Translations under genes and position numbers: made by a program | DNA from: Ophiura sarsii | Lineage: Eukaryota; Echinodermata; Ophiuroidea; Amphilepidida; Ophiuridae | Assembly (NCBI GenBank): GCA_035610835.1 | Contig: CM069443.1 | Location: 63,558,480-63,622,479, forward strand | Reading direction: 5' to 3' | Length of the DNA: 64,000 nt | In this document: one piece after another, positions 22,461 through 30,958 of the stretch | Layout: every line of letters starts with the position of its first letter | Numbering within the stretch: the stretch's first letter is position 1 | Notes under the pieces: generated by a model | Told to the model about the DNA's origin: nothing | Database searches by the model: none | Seen by the model: only the letters and a program-made list of their open reading frames with translations

Positions 22461-23253
22461 GTATGCGCTGTTCAGATTTGGAACCCCGTGGTGCAGAAGA
22501 TTTTATTTCAATTTGATTATTTGTTATAGCCACAGAAGGTTTTTTACCGATTAATCGAGTTACCTCATTATTTAAAGCCTTAACAACGGCTGGAAGTCTA
22601 GCGACCCATTCTCTCGATCGTGCATCTTTGCCATGTGCTTCCAACAGTAATTCTTGCGCATACTGATGCCCAAATAGCCTCTCAGCAAGTGTTCTGTTAA
22701 ATCTCTCAACTATTCCCTGAGCTCTATGCAAACCCCTTTCACCACGTCTAATTGCAACATTATTTAATGCCATTAAGTTACTAACGGTGCCCATGAATTC
22801 ACGTCCTGAATCAACTTGTAGCAATTTAGGCCATGTTAGTGGGCCGCGTTTATAAATATTAGAAAATGCTTTTGCAACTTCATCAGAATTTTTCGATGAA
22901 AGCGGGTGGGCTTCCTTATAGCGCGAGGCAATGTCGACAACTGTTAAAGCATACTTATATAGTTTGCGTCCGCGGGGTAATTTATCATGTGGTAAAAATA
23001 ATAGATCGGCTTGATGGGCTTCATTTGGTGTAATTATATCAAATTTAGGTCTTGGAATATATTTTGGAGCAGGAAGATATATTTGCCAAATTGCTTGCTT
23101 TTTTAGCCAAGTTTTTGCAATTTCTTCTGACACACTCGCGGTGGATGACAACTTTTTGATGGCAGCAATTCCACGCCAATATCCTTTTGGGCTATAATAA
23201 ATTTTAGATAGCTTAGTGGAGGTGCGGGGGGTTACTTCTGTTTTTGAAGCCAT
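22210..23253 (-). CDS. Retroviral-type integrase (Polinton c-integrase)
   Basis: Catalyses strand transfer of the element ends into target DNA and makes the short target duplication. It is 347 residues from an ATG. The core carries the DDE triad as HQADLLF (D83), LLQVDSGREF (D148) and QGIVERFNRTL (E183); the spacing between the second and third residues is 35, the DD35E pattern of retroviral integrases. The N-terminal region (YYSPKGYWRG... KTWLKKQ) matches the helical N-domain of Polinton integrases, without an obvious complete HHCC finger. The C-terminal ~100 residues look like the small beta-barrel DNA-binding domain (RYLYQPGELEGG... KPGDPILYY). The frame is intact. It is convergent with the polymerase, their ends abutting or overlapping. 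Upstream lies a repeat-rich regulatory-looking region. Confidence 0.95.
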   Translation of the reverse strand: MASKTEVTPRTSTKLSKIYYSPKGYWRGIAAIKKLSSTASVSEEIAKTWLKKQAIWQIYLPAPKYIPRPKFDIITPNEAHQADLLFLPHDKLPRGRKLYKYALTVVDIASRYKEAHPLSSKNSDEVAKAFSNIYKRGPLTWPKLLQVDSGREFMGTVSNLMALNNVAIRRGERGLHRAQGIVERFNRTLAERLFGHQYAQELLLEAHGKDARSREWVARLPAVVKALNNEVTRLIGKKPSVAITNNQIEIKSSAPRGSKSEQRIPTNIGVRYLYQPGELEGGEQRRATDPIWSLSINRIGNTIVKPGDPILYYLDPKINPHTPKRGFVRQELLLVPPDTQLPPGGIL

Positions 23254-23918
23254 GATATATTAAATGCATACAAAATAATTTATTGCAATTAACACTACAT
23301 GTACCTTTGAATTAAATAAGACCGCACCATCAATGTGTCAAAGTCCGCTAGATAAAGATTGAAGCATAGACCGAATTGATAATGCACGAGCCCATACATA
23401 GATAACAATCTGAGAATTGTGCAATTAAACCTAACAAAAATACAAAACGAATAGAAGCTAAGATAAAGGGACACCGGCGGTGTCTTTTTGGTCATGCGCA
23501 GTGTATATAGCCTGTTGATTCAATCTAAGATAAAGGGACACCGGCGGTGTCTTTTTGGTCATGCGCAGTGTATATAGCCTGTTGACTCAATCTAAGATAA
23601 AGGGACACCGGTGGTGTCTTTTTGGTCATGCGCAGTGTAATATATTTACATTAGCTTAGATAAGGAAACGGGTGGTTGTGTTTTTGGTTAGGTGATTTAA
23701 ATTTCAATCAGTCAAATTGGATGTTTCTAACACTGCAAGTACACTGTCCCTATGACTATTGTATGTAAACACATGTCCTCTGTGTGAACTCGAGGTGTGT
23801 GATAATAACGTGTGGCTAATGTAAATACCACACTATTTGCTAAGCCAGCTCATCATCTGTTGATTTAACAGTAGATAGGCTTAATTGTGTTAACTGTAAT
23901 ACATAATTATAACCACAC
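23254..23918. other. Integrase upstream region, non-coding
   Basis: The 665-bp gap between the integrase start and the end of the next minus-strand gene is the largest non-coding gap in the element interior. It holds the 67-bp hairpin repeats at 23458-23690 and AT-rich sequence with a TATATTA next to the integrase ATG. No open frame with a recognisable product. Confidence 0.6.
23458..23690. repeat. Tandem 67-bp repeats, each with a hairpin and T run
   Basis: Units start with CTAAGATAAAGGG at 23458, 23525 and 23592, exactly 67 bp apart, and a degenerate fourth begins near 23655. Each contains GACACCGGCGGTGTC, a palindrome with 7-bp arms, followed by TTTTT, then TCATGCGCAGTGTA. In the third unit the palindrome centre changes from CGG to TGG. 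Possible roles are transcription control of the integrase, transcript ends for the upstream minus-strand block, or a replication element; the sequence alone does not decide. Confidence 0.9.
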
Positions 23919-24332
23919 TTATAAATACTTGTATGCTAAATATCCAGTAAGAACTAGACCTGTGCTAATAACAAATATTTCACCAGTCTGTATATTTGAG
24001 ACTTGATTTTCGTCTAAATAATCTTCTAACATAGGCTCTGGGCCTGTATCTTGTAGCGTTAAATGTTGCCCCGTAACGAGATAATATTCTGCAGCGGCTT
24101 TAGATATCTGAGTGAATGTTTTTTCAGAGTTCGCTTCTTCACGTAATCGTCTGTTTGCATAATCGATGTTGTCTAGTCTTTTCTGATTCCATATGTCTCT
24201 ACCTTTTTGTAATTCTTCTAAAGCTAAGTCATGCCTTTTCCTCTCAGCATCACCATTAATTAAACTAAACAAAAAATTACTTCCTGTAAAAGCTAATGCA
24301 TTTACAACAGCACCACCTATTAACATCGCCAT
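23919..24332 (-). CDS. Small membrane protein, two hydrophobic ends
   Basis: A 137-residue protein from an ATG. It has a hydrophobic N-terminus (MLIGGAVVNALAFTGSNFLF), a charged, probably helical middle (ERKRHDLALEELQKGRDIWNQKR) and a C-terminal membrane segment (IFVISTGLVLTGYLAYKYL). I recognise this arrangement as a recurring small protein of metazoan Polintons, but no function is established that I can cite. It is the last gene of the minus-strand capsid block, so a virion membrane or assembly role is likely. An AT-rich ATATATA lies just upstream of the start. Confidence 0.7.
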   Translation of the reverse strand: MAMLIGGAVVNALAFTGSNFLFSLINGDAERKRHDLALEELQKGRDIWNQKRLDNIDYANRRLREEANSEKTFTQISKAAAEYYLVTGQHLTLQDTGPEPMLEDYLDENQVSNIQTGEIFVISTGLVLTGYLAYKYL

Positions 24333-24367
24333 TATATATATTTAATCTATTTTTTTATTTTTTTATT

Positions 24368-24625
24368 TTAATTTCCCGGTGTAACGCTTGAGCTTGGTAT
24401 AATATTTTCAGGAAGCCATCCTTGTTTTTGGACCCAAGTTTTTGTTAAATCTGCAAGATAAAGATTGAGAGTAAATTTGGCCATATTTTCAATATTAAAT
24501 TTGCCTAGATTAGTTGGTTTAGTGCCAAATGCCTTTTCTGTGAGGAAACAGTTGGTGAAAACAAGCCCACTCAGCAAGGCTGTATTGTATGCTGAATTAA
24601 CTAGTGTATTTGTTGTAGTGTCCAT
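24368..24625 (-). CDS. Small conserved Polinton protein, 85 aa
   Basis: 85 residues from an ATG, starting MDTTTNTLVNSAYNTALLSG. It has one moderately hydrophobic helix (ALLSGLVFTNCFL) and a second amphipathic stretch (KFTLNLYLADLTKTWV). The type is familiar from other Polintons but has no assigned function. It is encoded 35 bp upstream of the preceding membrane-protein gene on the same strand, consistent with one transcription block. Confidence 0.65.
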   Translation of the reverse strand: MDTTTNTLVNSAYNTALLSGLVFTNCFLTEKAFGTKPTNLGKFNIENMAKFTLNLYLADLTKTWVQKQGWLPENIIPSSSVTPGN

Positions 24626-24703
24626 TTATATATTATGCACACAAATTTTTTTTTAAAAATAATTAACTACAATGCTCTTTATAATTTTTACAAAAGCCCT
24701 GCC

Positions 24704-25177
24704 TTACCAATCAAATACATTATCTGATGGAGCTGAATCAGTTGTTTTAGCGACTGGAGCGGAGGAAGAAAATGTGTTTGTTTGTATTTTATTACCTCGT
24801 TGAAGAAATACTAAAATTCCCCCTACAATTAAAATAGTAAGTGCTGCAGGAACTTGCCAATACAAGTTATCAGTGCTAATTTTTGTATGTTTTTTAGGCA
24901 GTTCAGAAATGGAAATAGGCTGTGATGGTTTATCGTTATAATTAGTTATTATTTTTGCTGACTCTTCTATTTGCTTTTGCATTTGCGCTTTTAGTTCTTT
25001 TTGTTTTGCGGCATTTTTTCGCCCTGCCTCTTGTCTCTTGGGATTTTTTATTTTGACTGCTGGGGCTGTTACATGTACTGGAATTGGCGCTGGAGGTGGT
25101 ACAACCTTTGGTTCGATCGGCGCCTCAGTTTTAGCCTTAGGTTCAGATACACTAACATCGTCTTTTTGCTCTGACAT
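24704..25177 (-). CDS. Proline-rich, basic, single-pass membrane protein
   Basis: 157 residues from an ATG. In order: an acidic and proline-rich N-terminus (VVPPPAPIPVHV), a basic patch NPKRQEAGRKNAAKQKELK that could bind DNA or RNA, a helical segment, a membrane helix (VPAALTILIVGGILVFLQ, about residues 109-126) and a short polar tail. The NPKRxEAG-type basic patch recurs in Polinton and adintovirus proteins and has been compared to virion core proteins; here I treat it as a candidate virion or core protein. Upstream is the phased TTAYCC array at 25218-25320. Confidence 0.65.
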   Translation of the reverse strand: MSEQKDDVSVSEPKAKTEAPIEPKVVPPPAPIPVHVTAPAVKIKNPKRQEAGRKNAAKQKELKAQMQKQIEESAKIITNYNDKPSQPISISELPKKHTKISTDNLYWQVPAALTILIVGGILVFLQRGNKIQTNTFSSSAPVAKTTDSAPSDNVFDW

Positions 25178-25217
25178 TTTATAATATTAAATTATAATTT
25201 ATTTTTTTATTTAAAAA

Positions 25218-25320
25218 TTATCCTTAATTACCCATAATATTACCCACAATTATCCACAATTATTCACAATTACCCATAATATTACCCTCAATTATCCACA
25301 ATTACCCACAATTACCCATA
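25218..25320. promoter_or_regulatory. Ten TTAYCC boxes at helical spacing
   Basis: TTA followed by TCC, CCC or TTC begins at 25218, 25228, 25240, 25250, 25260, 25270, 25282, 25292, 25302 and 25312. The spacings are 10, 12, 10, 10, 10, 12, 10, 10, 10, all on one face of the helix on average. It lies directly upstream of the minus-strand gene starting at 25177 and next to the end of the 25324-25905 gene. This could be a cooperative protein-binding array (promoter or replication); a simple-sequence expansion is the alternative. Confidence 0.6.
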
Positions 25321-25323
25321 AAT

Positions 25324-25905
25324 TTATTTCTCTTTTTGAGATTCTGACGATTTAACTTTTTCATTATCTTCTGATTGTTCAGGAGTTGTGGGGGTGCAAT
25401 CCCCTCTGTGAATGTATCCACAAGTAAGCAGAGTTGCTGTAAGCGGTGCTAAGTAATGTCCATACTTATGGTAAAGCGTGCAACTGTATGTACTCAAAGC
25501 AATATTAATTACTGGATTGTTTATTAGCTTTTCTGTTAATTCTTCACCATCTCGTAGTACTAGTTTGTTATTTGAAAGTGTAGAAGCTAGCAATCCCACT
25601 GCATTTGCATAAGCTGAGCATAATGCTGATTTTACTGACTTTGCCATTACATTGCCGATGTATGCATCATATCGCGAGTATATTTTTAACAGTGCTTTTT
25701 CTTCCATGCTCTCAATCTCAGCTACTGTAATGTTTTTGCCTAAATATTCTTTGCTATTTCCTCCCGCAACAACCCCAATTAAGCGTTCTCGCATCGGTGA
25801 TAGATCAAGTTGTGGAATTACAGGAGGTAGATTTTTTGAAGGTTCACCTTCGTTTTCAAGTTTTTGAATACTATTCATTAATGCATCAATACTAGCGTCG
25901 TCCAT
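25324..25905 (-). CDS. Polinton protein of unknown function, 193 aa
   Basis: 193 residues from an ATG. It has an acidic N-terminus (MDDASIDALMNSIQKLENEG), a predicted mostly helical core (ITVAEIESMEEKALLKIYSRYDAYIG... SALCSAYANAVGLLAST) and a moderately hydrophobic segment (PLTATLLTCGYIH) before a charged tail. The position between the ATPase and the basic membrane protein suggests a virion or assembly role. I looked for a His/Asp/Cys protease triad and did not see one. Confidence 0.6.
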   Translation of the reverse strand: MDDASIDALMNSIQKLENEGEPSKNLPPVIPQLDLSPMRERLIGVVAGGNSKEYLGKNITVAEIESMEEKALLKIYSRYDAYIGNVMAKSVKSALCSAYANAVGLLASTLSNNKLVLRDGEELTEKLINNPVINIALSTYSCTLYHKYGHYLAPLTATLLTCGYIHRGDCTPTTPEQSEDNEKVKSSESQKEK

Positions 25906-25978
25906 TTTATATTTAAGAAATTATTTTTTTTAAACAAAATAATTTAATATTAACCATGTTGAAATTGTTATTATGCAT

Positions 25979-26638
25979 CTATTTTAAGAAATTATAAGAA
26001 GTTGGTTGTTCAGTAACTAATATTAACTTTGAGTGTTTATGTTGTGCAAGTAAGTCTCGCATTCTATCTCGTTCGTCTTTTGACGGAATAACATCATTTT
26101 CGCGCAAAGCATCAGCAAAACTGTCACGATCTTTACAATAGAACAAACATAGCCACTTAATTTGCTCGCGGAAGTCGGTAAGAATAGAGTTATATTTTTG
26201 GGTAAGAATCCACATAGAGCAACCAGCATGACGCCCACTAAATGCAATTTCTGACAGCATTTGATTTTTAGTTTTGAGGTCTTTCAGTGCGCTGCAATCA
26301 TCAATTATAAATAGACTCTCCCCATCTTCTTGTCGCGCATTCAAATAATAATATTTTTTTAGGGCAAGATTCAAACCACCCTCCTTTTTAGGATTAATCA
26401 ACATTACTCTGTCATCTGTAAATAGCCATTTATGTGCATGATATGTGCGATTCATCTCAAGAGTTGGACAAAATATAAAAATCCATCTATATCTCGGCGA
26501 ATAGGCCATTTTGTTCCATATACCAGCATAAACATTAGGCGCTCTCTCGGTCTCTAGCAAATTCAATAAAAACTCAGTCTTTCCACAAGCTGTTGCTCCA
26601 CAAATAATCGCTGAATGCGGTGTCTTCACTAAACTCAT
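25979..26638 (-). CDS. A32/FtsK-HerA-type DNA packaging ATPase
   Basis: Powers genome packaging into capsids. 219 residues from an ATG. The Walker A is GATACGKT (residues 14-21) and the Walker B is SLFIIDDCS (D113, D114). A sensor-type glutamine lies in WILTQKYNS (Q147), and an arginine-rich C-terminal segment follows. The length and motif order match the packaging ATPase of Polintons, virophages and relatives. The frame is intact. It lies between the 193-aa gene and the major capsid gene on the same strand. Confidence 0.93.
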   Translation of the reverse strand: MSLVKTPHSAIICGATACGKTEFLLNLLETERAPNVYAGIWNKMAYSPRYRWIFIFCPTLEMNRTYHAHKWLFTDDRVMLINPKKEGGLNLALKKYYYLNARQEDGESLFIIDDCSALKDLKTKNQMLSEIAFSGRHAGCSMWILTQKYNSILTDFREQIKWLCLFYCKDRDSFADALRENDVIPSKDERDRMRDLLAQHKHSKLILVTEQPTSYNFLK

Positions 26639-26737
26639 TATATTATATCTTTATTTATTTTTTATTTTTCCCAACAATACCCCCAACAAACAACACTAAC
26701 TCACTTAACGCGGGGGGAGTGGGGTTGCAACCCCCAG

Positions 26738-28012
26738 CTAGTAGGCAACATTCACAAGACGGCCATTCTCAAAGTTAAGTTGGGCATCAGCGAGGTAATA
26801 AATGTAGGCGTTTAGAGCTCCTGCTGCCTGGGCTGTCTTCTCAATCTCAATTTGTATAGATTGGCTAGCACCCTCAATTTTCCTGCCGCTACCGTGTAAT
26901 GTCAAATCATCGTTACTACGGAAATCAAGCCAAAGAGCATATTTATTAGTAAAGTATTCTGCCGCTGTTACATCAGCCAAGTCAAATTCTTTTGCAACAT
27001 TTATAGCATCGCGGTTCTTGCCGTCTGAGAAATGCTTCCTGATCTCGTGGAACTGTTGATGAGCCCGCATACCGCTAGAATAGATCTGATTGGGCTTACC
27101 ATCGATTGTAGTTGAAACTTTAGTAATTTTGGGGTTGTAGAAATCTTCACTGTCTCCGTTGAATGCGGTTTGCGGCTCCTTGAATATAATTAGAATTCCT
27201 TTCATTGAGAATGCTTGAGATGCTAGAGTAATGTTCCAAGTTGATTCGCTTTTGTTTAGGGGTAGTTTAGTATGTCTTATAACACGATCATAAAGCACAA
27301 TATGGCGGCCTTTTTGCTTTTGCTTAATGTCCATTGCTAAGGCTTTAGAGTTTAGCACTTCAAATTCCATACTAATCCCAGTAATTGTATAAGTTGCAGT
27401 ATTATCACTGGACACAATCACGTTGCCATAATTATTGAAAGTTAGCTCGTAAGATAGTCTGTCCTTAAGGTCGTATTGATGAAATGGCATATTAGCCTCG
27501 AGCAACTCAAAATCAAGCGGAATGCTAAACAAGTTGCTGTAGGCATCTCCCAGGGCAACATCAGAGGCATTGGCACCCTTATCGCCGGCATTAATTCGAA
27601 TCTTTCGCAGGGCCTCGGATTGAATTCCTTGATATACTGAATTTTCACGCTCTTGTTGCGTCATCCACAGATCTTGATAACAGTGAAAAATATCACTGTC
27701 ATTAAGGGTGTAAACGCTTTGACCTTCTAGCTTAACTTCAATTTTGCTCACGATTGCGCGACCCAAGTTATTAACGATTGTGCGGTTTGCATCTGCAGGT
27801 GCATTGAGGGCTATTTTAAACGATAGTTTTGCTGTCCCGGGTATAATTACATCATGAGGGCCTAAATCTGGAAATCGTACTGTTAGAATGCCGTTTGGAT
27901 CAATTGTGTCTGGATTGTGTGTGTTGTATACTGTCATGCGCTCGCCTTTAATTCCCTTCGCTTTACGTAACTTTCTCATAGGATTAAGTTTATTTCCATA
28001 CTCCATACTCAT
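26738..28012 (-). CDS. Probable major capsid protein (double jelly-roll)
   Basis: 424 residues from an ATG, the likely hexon-type shell protein. The N-terminus is basic (NKLNPMRKLRKAKGIKGER). The core shows the alternating strand pattern and recurring Polinton signature segments: IIPGTAKLSFKIAL, NNLGRAIVSKIEVKLEGQ, DIFHCYQDLWMT, and the C-terminal LNAYIYYLADAQLNFENGRL. The double jelly-roll assignment follows published structural predictions for this Polinton family and is not visible from primary sequence. The frame is intact. It is divergent from the + strand gene at 28064, with only 51 bp of AT-rich sequence between them. Confidence 0.85.
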   Translation of the reverse strand: MSMEYGNKLNPMRKLRKAKGIKGERMTVYNTHNPDTIDPNGILTVRFPDLGPHDVIIPGTAKLSFKIALNAPADANRTIVNNLGRAIVSKIEVKLEGQSVYTLNDSDIFHCYQDLWMTQQERENSVYQGIQSEALRKIRINAGDKGANASDVALGDAYSNLFSIPLDFELLEANMPFHQYDLKDRLSYELTFNNYGNVIVSSDNTATYTITGISMEFEVLNSKALAMDIKQKQKGRHIVLYDRVIRHTKLPLNKSESTWNITLASQAFSMKGILIIFKEPQTAFNGDSEDFYNPKITKVSTTIDGKPNQIYSSGMRAHQQFHEIRKHFSDGKNRDAINVAKEFDLADVTAAEYFTNKYALWLDFRSNDDLTLHGSGRKIEGASQSIQIEIEKTAQAAGALNAYIYYLADAQLNFENGRLVNVAY

Positions 28013-28063
28013 TTTATTATTTATTATATATATATCTAATATATATATAAATAAAAATTAATT
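28013..28063. promoter_or_regulatory. Divergent AT-only promoter region
   Basis: 51 bp separate the ATGs of the capsid gene (-) and the 157-aa gene (+). The region is nearly all A and T, with two ATATATAT blocks that read as TATA-type boxes in either direction. Confidence 0.65.
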
Positions 28064-28537
28064 ATGGATGACGTTAACTTAGATGATTTTGCGAGAGGAG
28101 GTAGAGACGAAGATACAACAGGAGACACTCAAGAAACATCATTCACAGATGATATATATCAAACCGAAATAACTAGTTTTGATGCCTTAGAACAAAGATT
28201 GGCAAACTTAAGAAGTAATGATGGTATGTCCGTAGACAACACACAAATTAATGCTATTAATGCTCTTAATATGGAAAAAAATAAAATAGCCAGTGCTGCT
28301 TTTAATAGAGTATTTACTAGCCCTCCTCGCAATTATATAATAGCAACAAGCGATGCTCTTGTACCATCTGCGGAATTAAGGGTAGGAAGTGATGGTGCTA
28401 TATATGCAAAATGGCAAGGTTTTGAGGTAGAACTAACTACAGTAAGAGATAAAAAAATATTTAAGTCAGCAAGTACTATAGAAAATGATTATGGACGACT
28501 TCTTCCCAGGGGGCAAGGTATGGCACTAATTTTATGA
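28064..28537 (+). CDS. Polinton protein of unknown function, 157 aa
   Basis: 157 residues from an ATG. The N-terminal 50 residues are acidic and probably disordered (MDDVNLDDFARGGRDEDTTG). The rest contains a helical stretch (INAINALNMEKNKIASAAFNRV) and a compact beta-like segment (AELRVGSDGAIYAKWQGFEVEL). I do not recognise a family. Its stop codon overlaps the start of the next gene as ATGA (28534-28537), so the two are probably expressed from one transcript by reinitiation. Confidence 0.6.
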   Translation: MDDVNLDDFARGGRDEDTTGDTQETSFTDDIYQTEITSFDALEQRLANLRSNDGMSVDNTQINAINALNMEKNKIASAAFNRVFTSPPRNYIIATSDALVPSAELRVGSDGAIYAKWQGFEVELTTVRDKKIFKSASTIENDYGRLLPRGQGMALIL

Positions 28538-29478
28538 GAAATGGACTACTATTGAGTAATTACAGACAAAATCAAACTCCCAGGAATGTTTCGCCACCAG
28601 TAAGAGTCGCCGTAGATGAGGCATTATCCGGTTTACCTGAATCCGTTACTTCATCAAATTTACAACAAGTCATAGATTCCACTCAAGAAAACACAGATAT
28701 TTTTCTAAAAACTTTAAATGATTACAACCCACAAAATGAATCAACACAACAACAAAACAATTTTGATGCGCAATTAGTTCGTGATGTGGGACGATTTAAC
28801 CAACAGTTAAAAACTGTTAAGGGGCAAATTGAAGCAGCGATGATTAAAATTAATGAATTTGATGGGCAACGAGAGCAAGAAGTAGCTGATTCTATTGTTG
28901 ATATAACTGAAGAACAAAAAGCCACAAGAAAAGAACGCATTGCAGAGTTAGATTCTAAAATCGAATTTCAAAAAAATATTATAACAGGCTTTGTACCGGA
29001 AATTAAAACTCAAATTGAAGCAATAAAACACACATACGAAAAAATGCTAAGTAAAGAACTGGCGCTTGGTGATAAAATCCGCATACTATTTCGCGAACAG
29101 GGAGTCACAATTACGGTTATATTAACGGCAATAGGCTTGGCTATTACCACATTAGTAAAATCCATAACATCAGCAGTAAAATCAGTAACACCAAATCCAA
29201 AACCTGACCCAAAACCCGATCCAAAACCCGATCCCAAACCAACTCCAGGCTCTCGCAAATGGATCAAAGCACAACTGCAAAAGTTAGTAAATTTGCTTAT
29301 AAAATTGGGAGATAAAGCATTGGCTGCACTGCCTGGCCTTATTGGGGCAGTTATTAGCCTTTTGATAAAATCAGCGGCTTCTGTAGTTGGTGTGCTTGCA
29401 GAAAACTTGTGGGTGCTATTTATTACCGTTGGGTACCTTTTGTATGAATTTGCTAGTAAACTTATATCCTCAAAGTAA
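28534..29478 (+). CDS. Coiled-coil membrane-active protein with PKPD linker
   Basis: 314 residues; the ATG lies inside the ATGA overlap with the upstream gene. Layout: a polar N-terminus, a helical/coiled-coil region (about 75-175), a hydrophobic segment (VTITVILTAIGLAITTLVKS, about 191-210), a rigid linker of four PKPD-type repeats (about 221-238), then a long amphipathic to hydrophobic tail (LQKLVNLLIKLGDKAL, LPGLIGAVISLLIKS, NLWVLFITVGYLLYEF). Proteins of this layout recur in metazoan Polintons. The two hydrophobic modules joined by a stiff linker suggest membrane insertion or disruption, analogous in role only to viral membrane-lytic proteins. It converges with the next minus-strand gene, 5 bp apart. 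Confidence 0.7.
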   Translation: MRNGLLLSNYRQNQTPRNVSPPVRVAVDEALSGLPESVTSSNLQQVIDSTQENTDIFLKTLNDYNPQNESTQQQNNFDAQLVRDVGRFNQQLKTVKGQIEAAMIKINEFDGQREQEVADSIVDITEEQKATRKERIAELDSKIEFQKNIITGFVPEIKTQIEAIKHTYEKMLSKELALGDKIRILFREQGVTITVILTAIGLAITTLVKSITSAVKSVTPNPKPDPKPDPKPDPKPTPGSRKWIKAQLQKLVNLLIKLGDKALAALPGLIGAVISLLIKSAASVVGVLAENLWVLFITVGYLLYEFASKLISSK

Positions 29479-29483
29479 GCGAG

Positions 29484-29672
29484 TTATTTCAAATACCCCA
29501 AAGCTAAAGTTCCTATAATTATACCCCCTACAGTTAAGCCTATTTTAAATTCTTCATGCGTTAATGTTGTTGGATCTTCTTCAGGATTATCTGAAGCATC
29601 AAAATCAGAGCTATCAAGCAAATTATCTTCGGGAGCTGGGGCTAAGTCAAATTCTGAAGGAATGTCTGGCAC
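29484..29672 (-). CDS. Small acidic membrane protein without an ATG
   Basis: A 62-codon frame encoding an acidic N-terminus and one C-terminal membrane helix (IGLTVGGIIIGTLALGYL). There is no ATG: the frame opens with GTG that overlaps the stop of the upstream gene as TAGTG (29674-29670). No ATG occurs between the previous in-frame stop and this GTG. The membrane helix and position argue that it is a real gene, perhaps reached by termination-reinitiation at a non-AUG codon, or that its original ATG has been mutated. Confidence 0.5.
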   Translation of the reverse strand: MPDIPSEFDLAPAPEDNLLDSSDFDASDNPEEDPTTLTHEEFKIGLTVGGIIIGTLALGYLK

Positions 29673-30958
29673 TAAGGAACTAACGTAGGGGTTACAGGTT
29701 GATCGCTCAAATTGGGCCGTATTACTGGAGTTGCATCAAATTCAGTGGCTGAAACCGGTGGTATTTTTTTTATGCTGTTCACAGCGTCATTTACCCCAAT
29801 ATAAAAATCACTTGTCGTTGCTGTTGTAAGCAAGTTGTTATATCCGTTTATTGTGCCTATGTAAAGATCCATGTCACTTGGTATCATGTACAAGTTTAGT
29901 CCAACAACAAAATCTAATTTGCTTCTTGCATGTTGAAGTATGTCTTGGTATTGATCTATTGACTCTTCAATGTTTTCTATGCCTTTAATTTTGGCATCTA
30001 CATTTGTATAAAACTGAGATTGGGCTTCAAGCTCTCTCTTGCCGCTTATAATTGATGTTTTTGTTTTTACTTGTGCCCCAACGATTGTGTATACATATGT
30101 TCTTATCGATTCATTAATTCGCAAAATACCCTCTTTTGTGAACCCATTGCTTTTATCGAGTATAAACGATCCAATTGCATCAAGTTCTGAACCAACTTGC
30201 GGATTTACTGCCTTATGCCGCGAATCAATAACTGTGGGTTTAAAGTATTGCTCGATATATTCAATTTTATAAGTGTGTCGGTCATTCACTGCAAATTTGC
30301 CTGAAGGTGGAATATGAACTGTCCACTTGTTAGCTGGGTCGTAGTCGCCTCCACGTTCTAGTATTTTTGTTTGTTCTCCTCTTAACCCATGTAGAGAATT
30401 GTATCGTACAGACCCAAGACCATAAGATAAATCAAGCCTTTGAGTAGATGGTATTCTATCATCCCAATTAAAATCTTTAACCATTTTTTCTAACACATCT
30501 CTTTTGATTGGATTGTCATAAGGGTCAAAATCATTCTCACTCGGCAGTGGACATCCTAAAACAATAAGAATGCGCCTAATTTGGTAATATGTATGAAATC
30601 TAAATATGCTTTTGACCATGGGGTCTTTATATTGTAAGTGTTCTTTTGACACACCGCATCCTGTAGTTGCACACCAAATTGCAAAATTTAATTGATTTTG
30701 CCAAAATTGCATTGGGTTGTTAATCCAGTCGTTGTAAACAGCTTCATCCGTCACTTTGGGCAACTTGTACCGATTCCAGATATTTTTAAACTTCACTAAA
30801 AAGCTGTTATGCGGATTTACTTGAATGTGTTGATTTACTAAGCTAAATTGATGCGTTGGTTCATAAATACTACCAGAGCTATAAGATGCTTTAGAGTTTA
30901 ATTTAAACATTTTTGGAACACTAGGGTCGGTTTGACTCGTTGCATTATTTTTTGCCAT
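29672..30958 (-). CDS. Conserved Polinton virion-associated protein, 428 aa
   Basis: 428 residues from an ATG. Conserved-looking segments include FAIWCATTGCGVSKEHL, VKSIFRFHTYYQIRRILIVLGCPLP and DLSYGLGSVRYNSLHGLRGEQT. A helical region runs about 270-345 (KIKGIENIEESIDQYQDIL). I recognise it as one of the large conserved Polinton proteins encoded next to the capsid genes, but I cannot map it with certainty to a named family, and no enzyme motif is visible. A virion component is the likeliest role. It is divergent from the penton gene across 113 bp of AT-rich DNA. Confidence 0.7.
   Translation of the reverse strand: MAKNNATSQTDPSVPKMFKLNSKASYSSGSIYEPTHQFSLVNQHIQVNPHNSFLVKFKNIWNRYKLPKVTDEAVYNDWINNPMQFWQNQLNFAIWCATTGCGVSKEHLQYKDPMVKSIFRFHTYYQIRRILIVLGCPLPSENDFDPYDNPIKRDVLEKMVKDFNWDDRIPSTQRLDLSYGLGSVRYNSLHGLRGEQTKILERGGDYDPANKWTVHIPPSGKFAVNDRHTYKIEYIEQYFKPTVIDSRHKAVNPQVGSELDAIGSFILDKSNGFTKEGILRINESIRTYVYTIVGAQVKTKTSIISGKRELEAQSQFYTNVDAKIKGIENIEESIDQYQDILQHARSKLDFVVGLNLYMIPSDMDLYIGTINGYNNLLTTATTSDFYIGVNDAVNSIKKIPPVSATEFDATPVIRPNLSDQPVTPTLVP

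Noticed and set aside
23458..23690. CRISPR-like array of hairpin repeats
   Set aside because: The repeats are contiguous 67-bp units without unique spacers, and the setting is an animal transposon.
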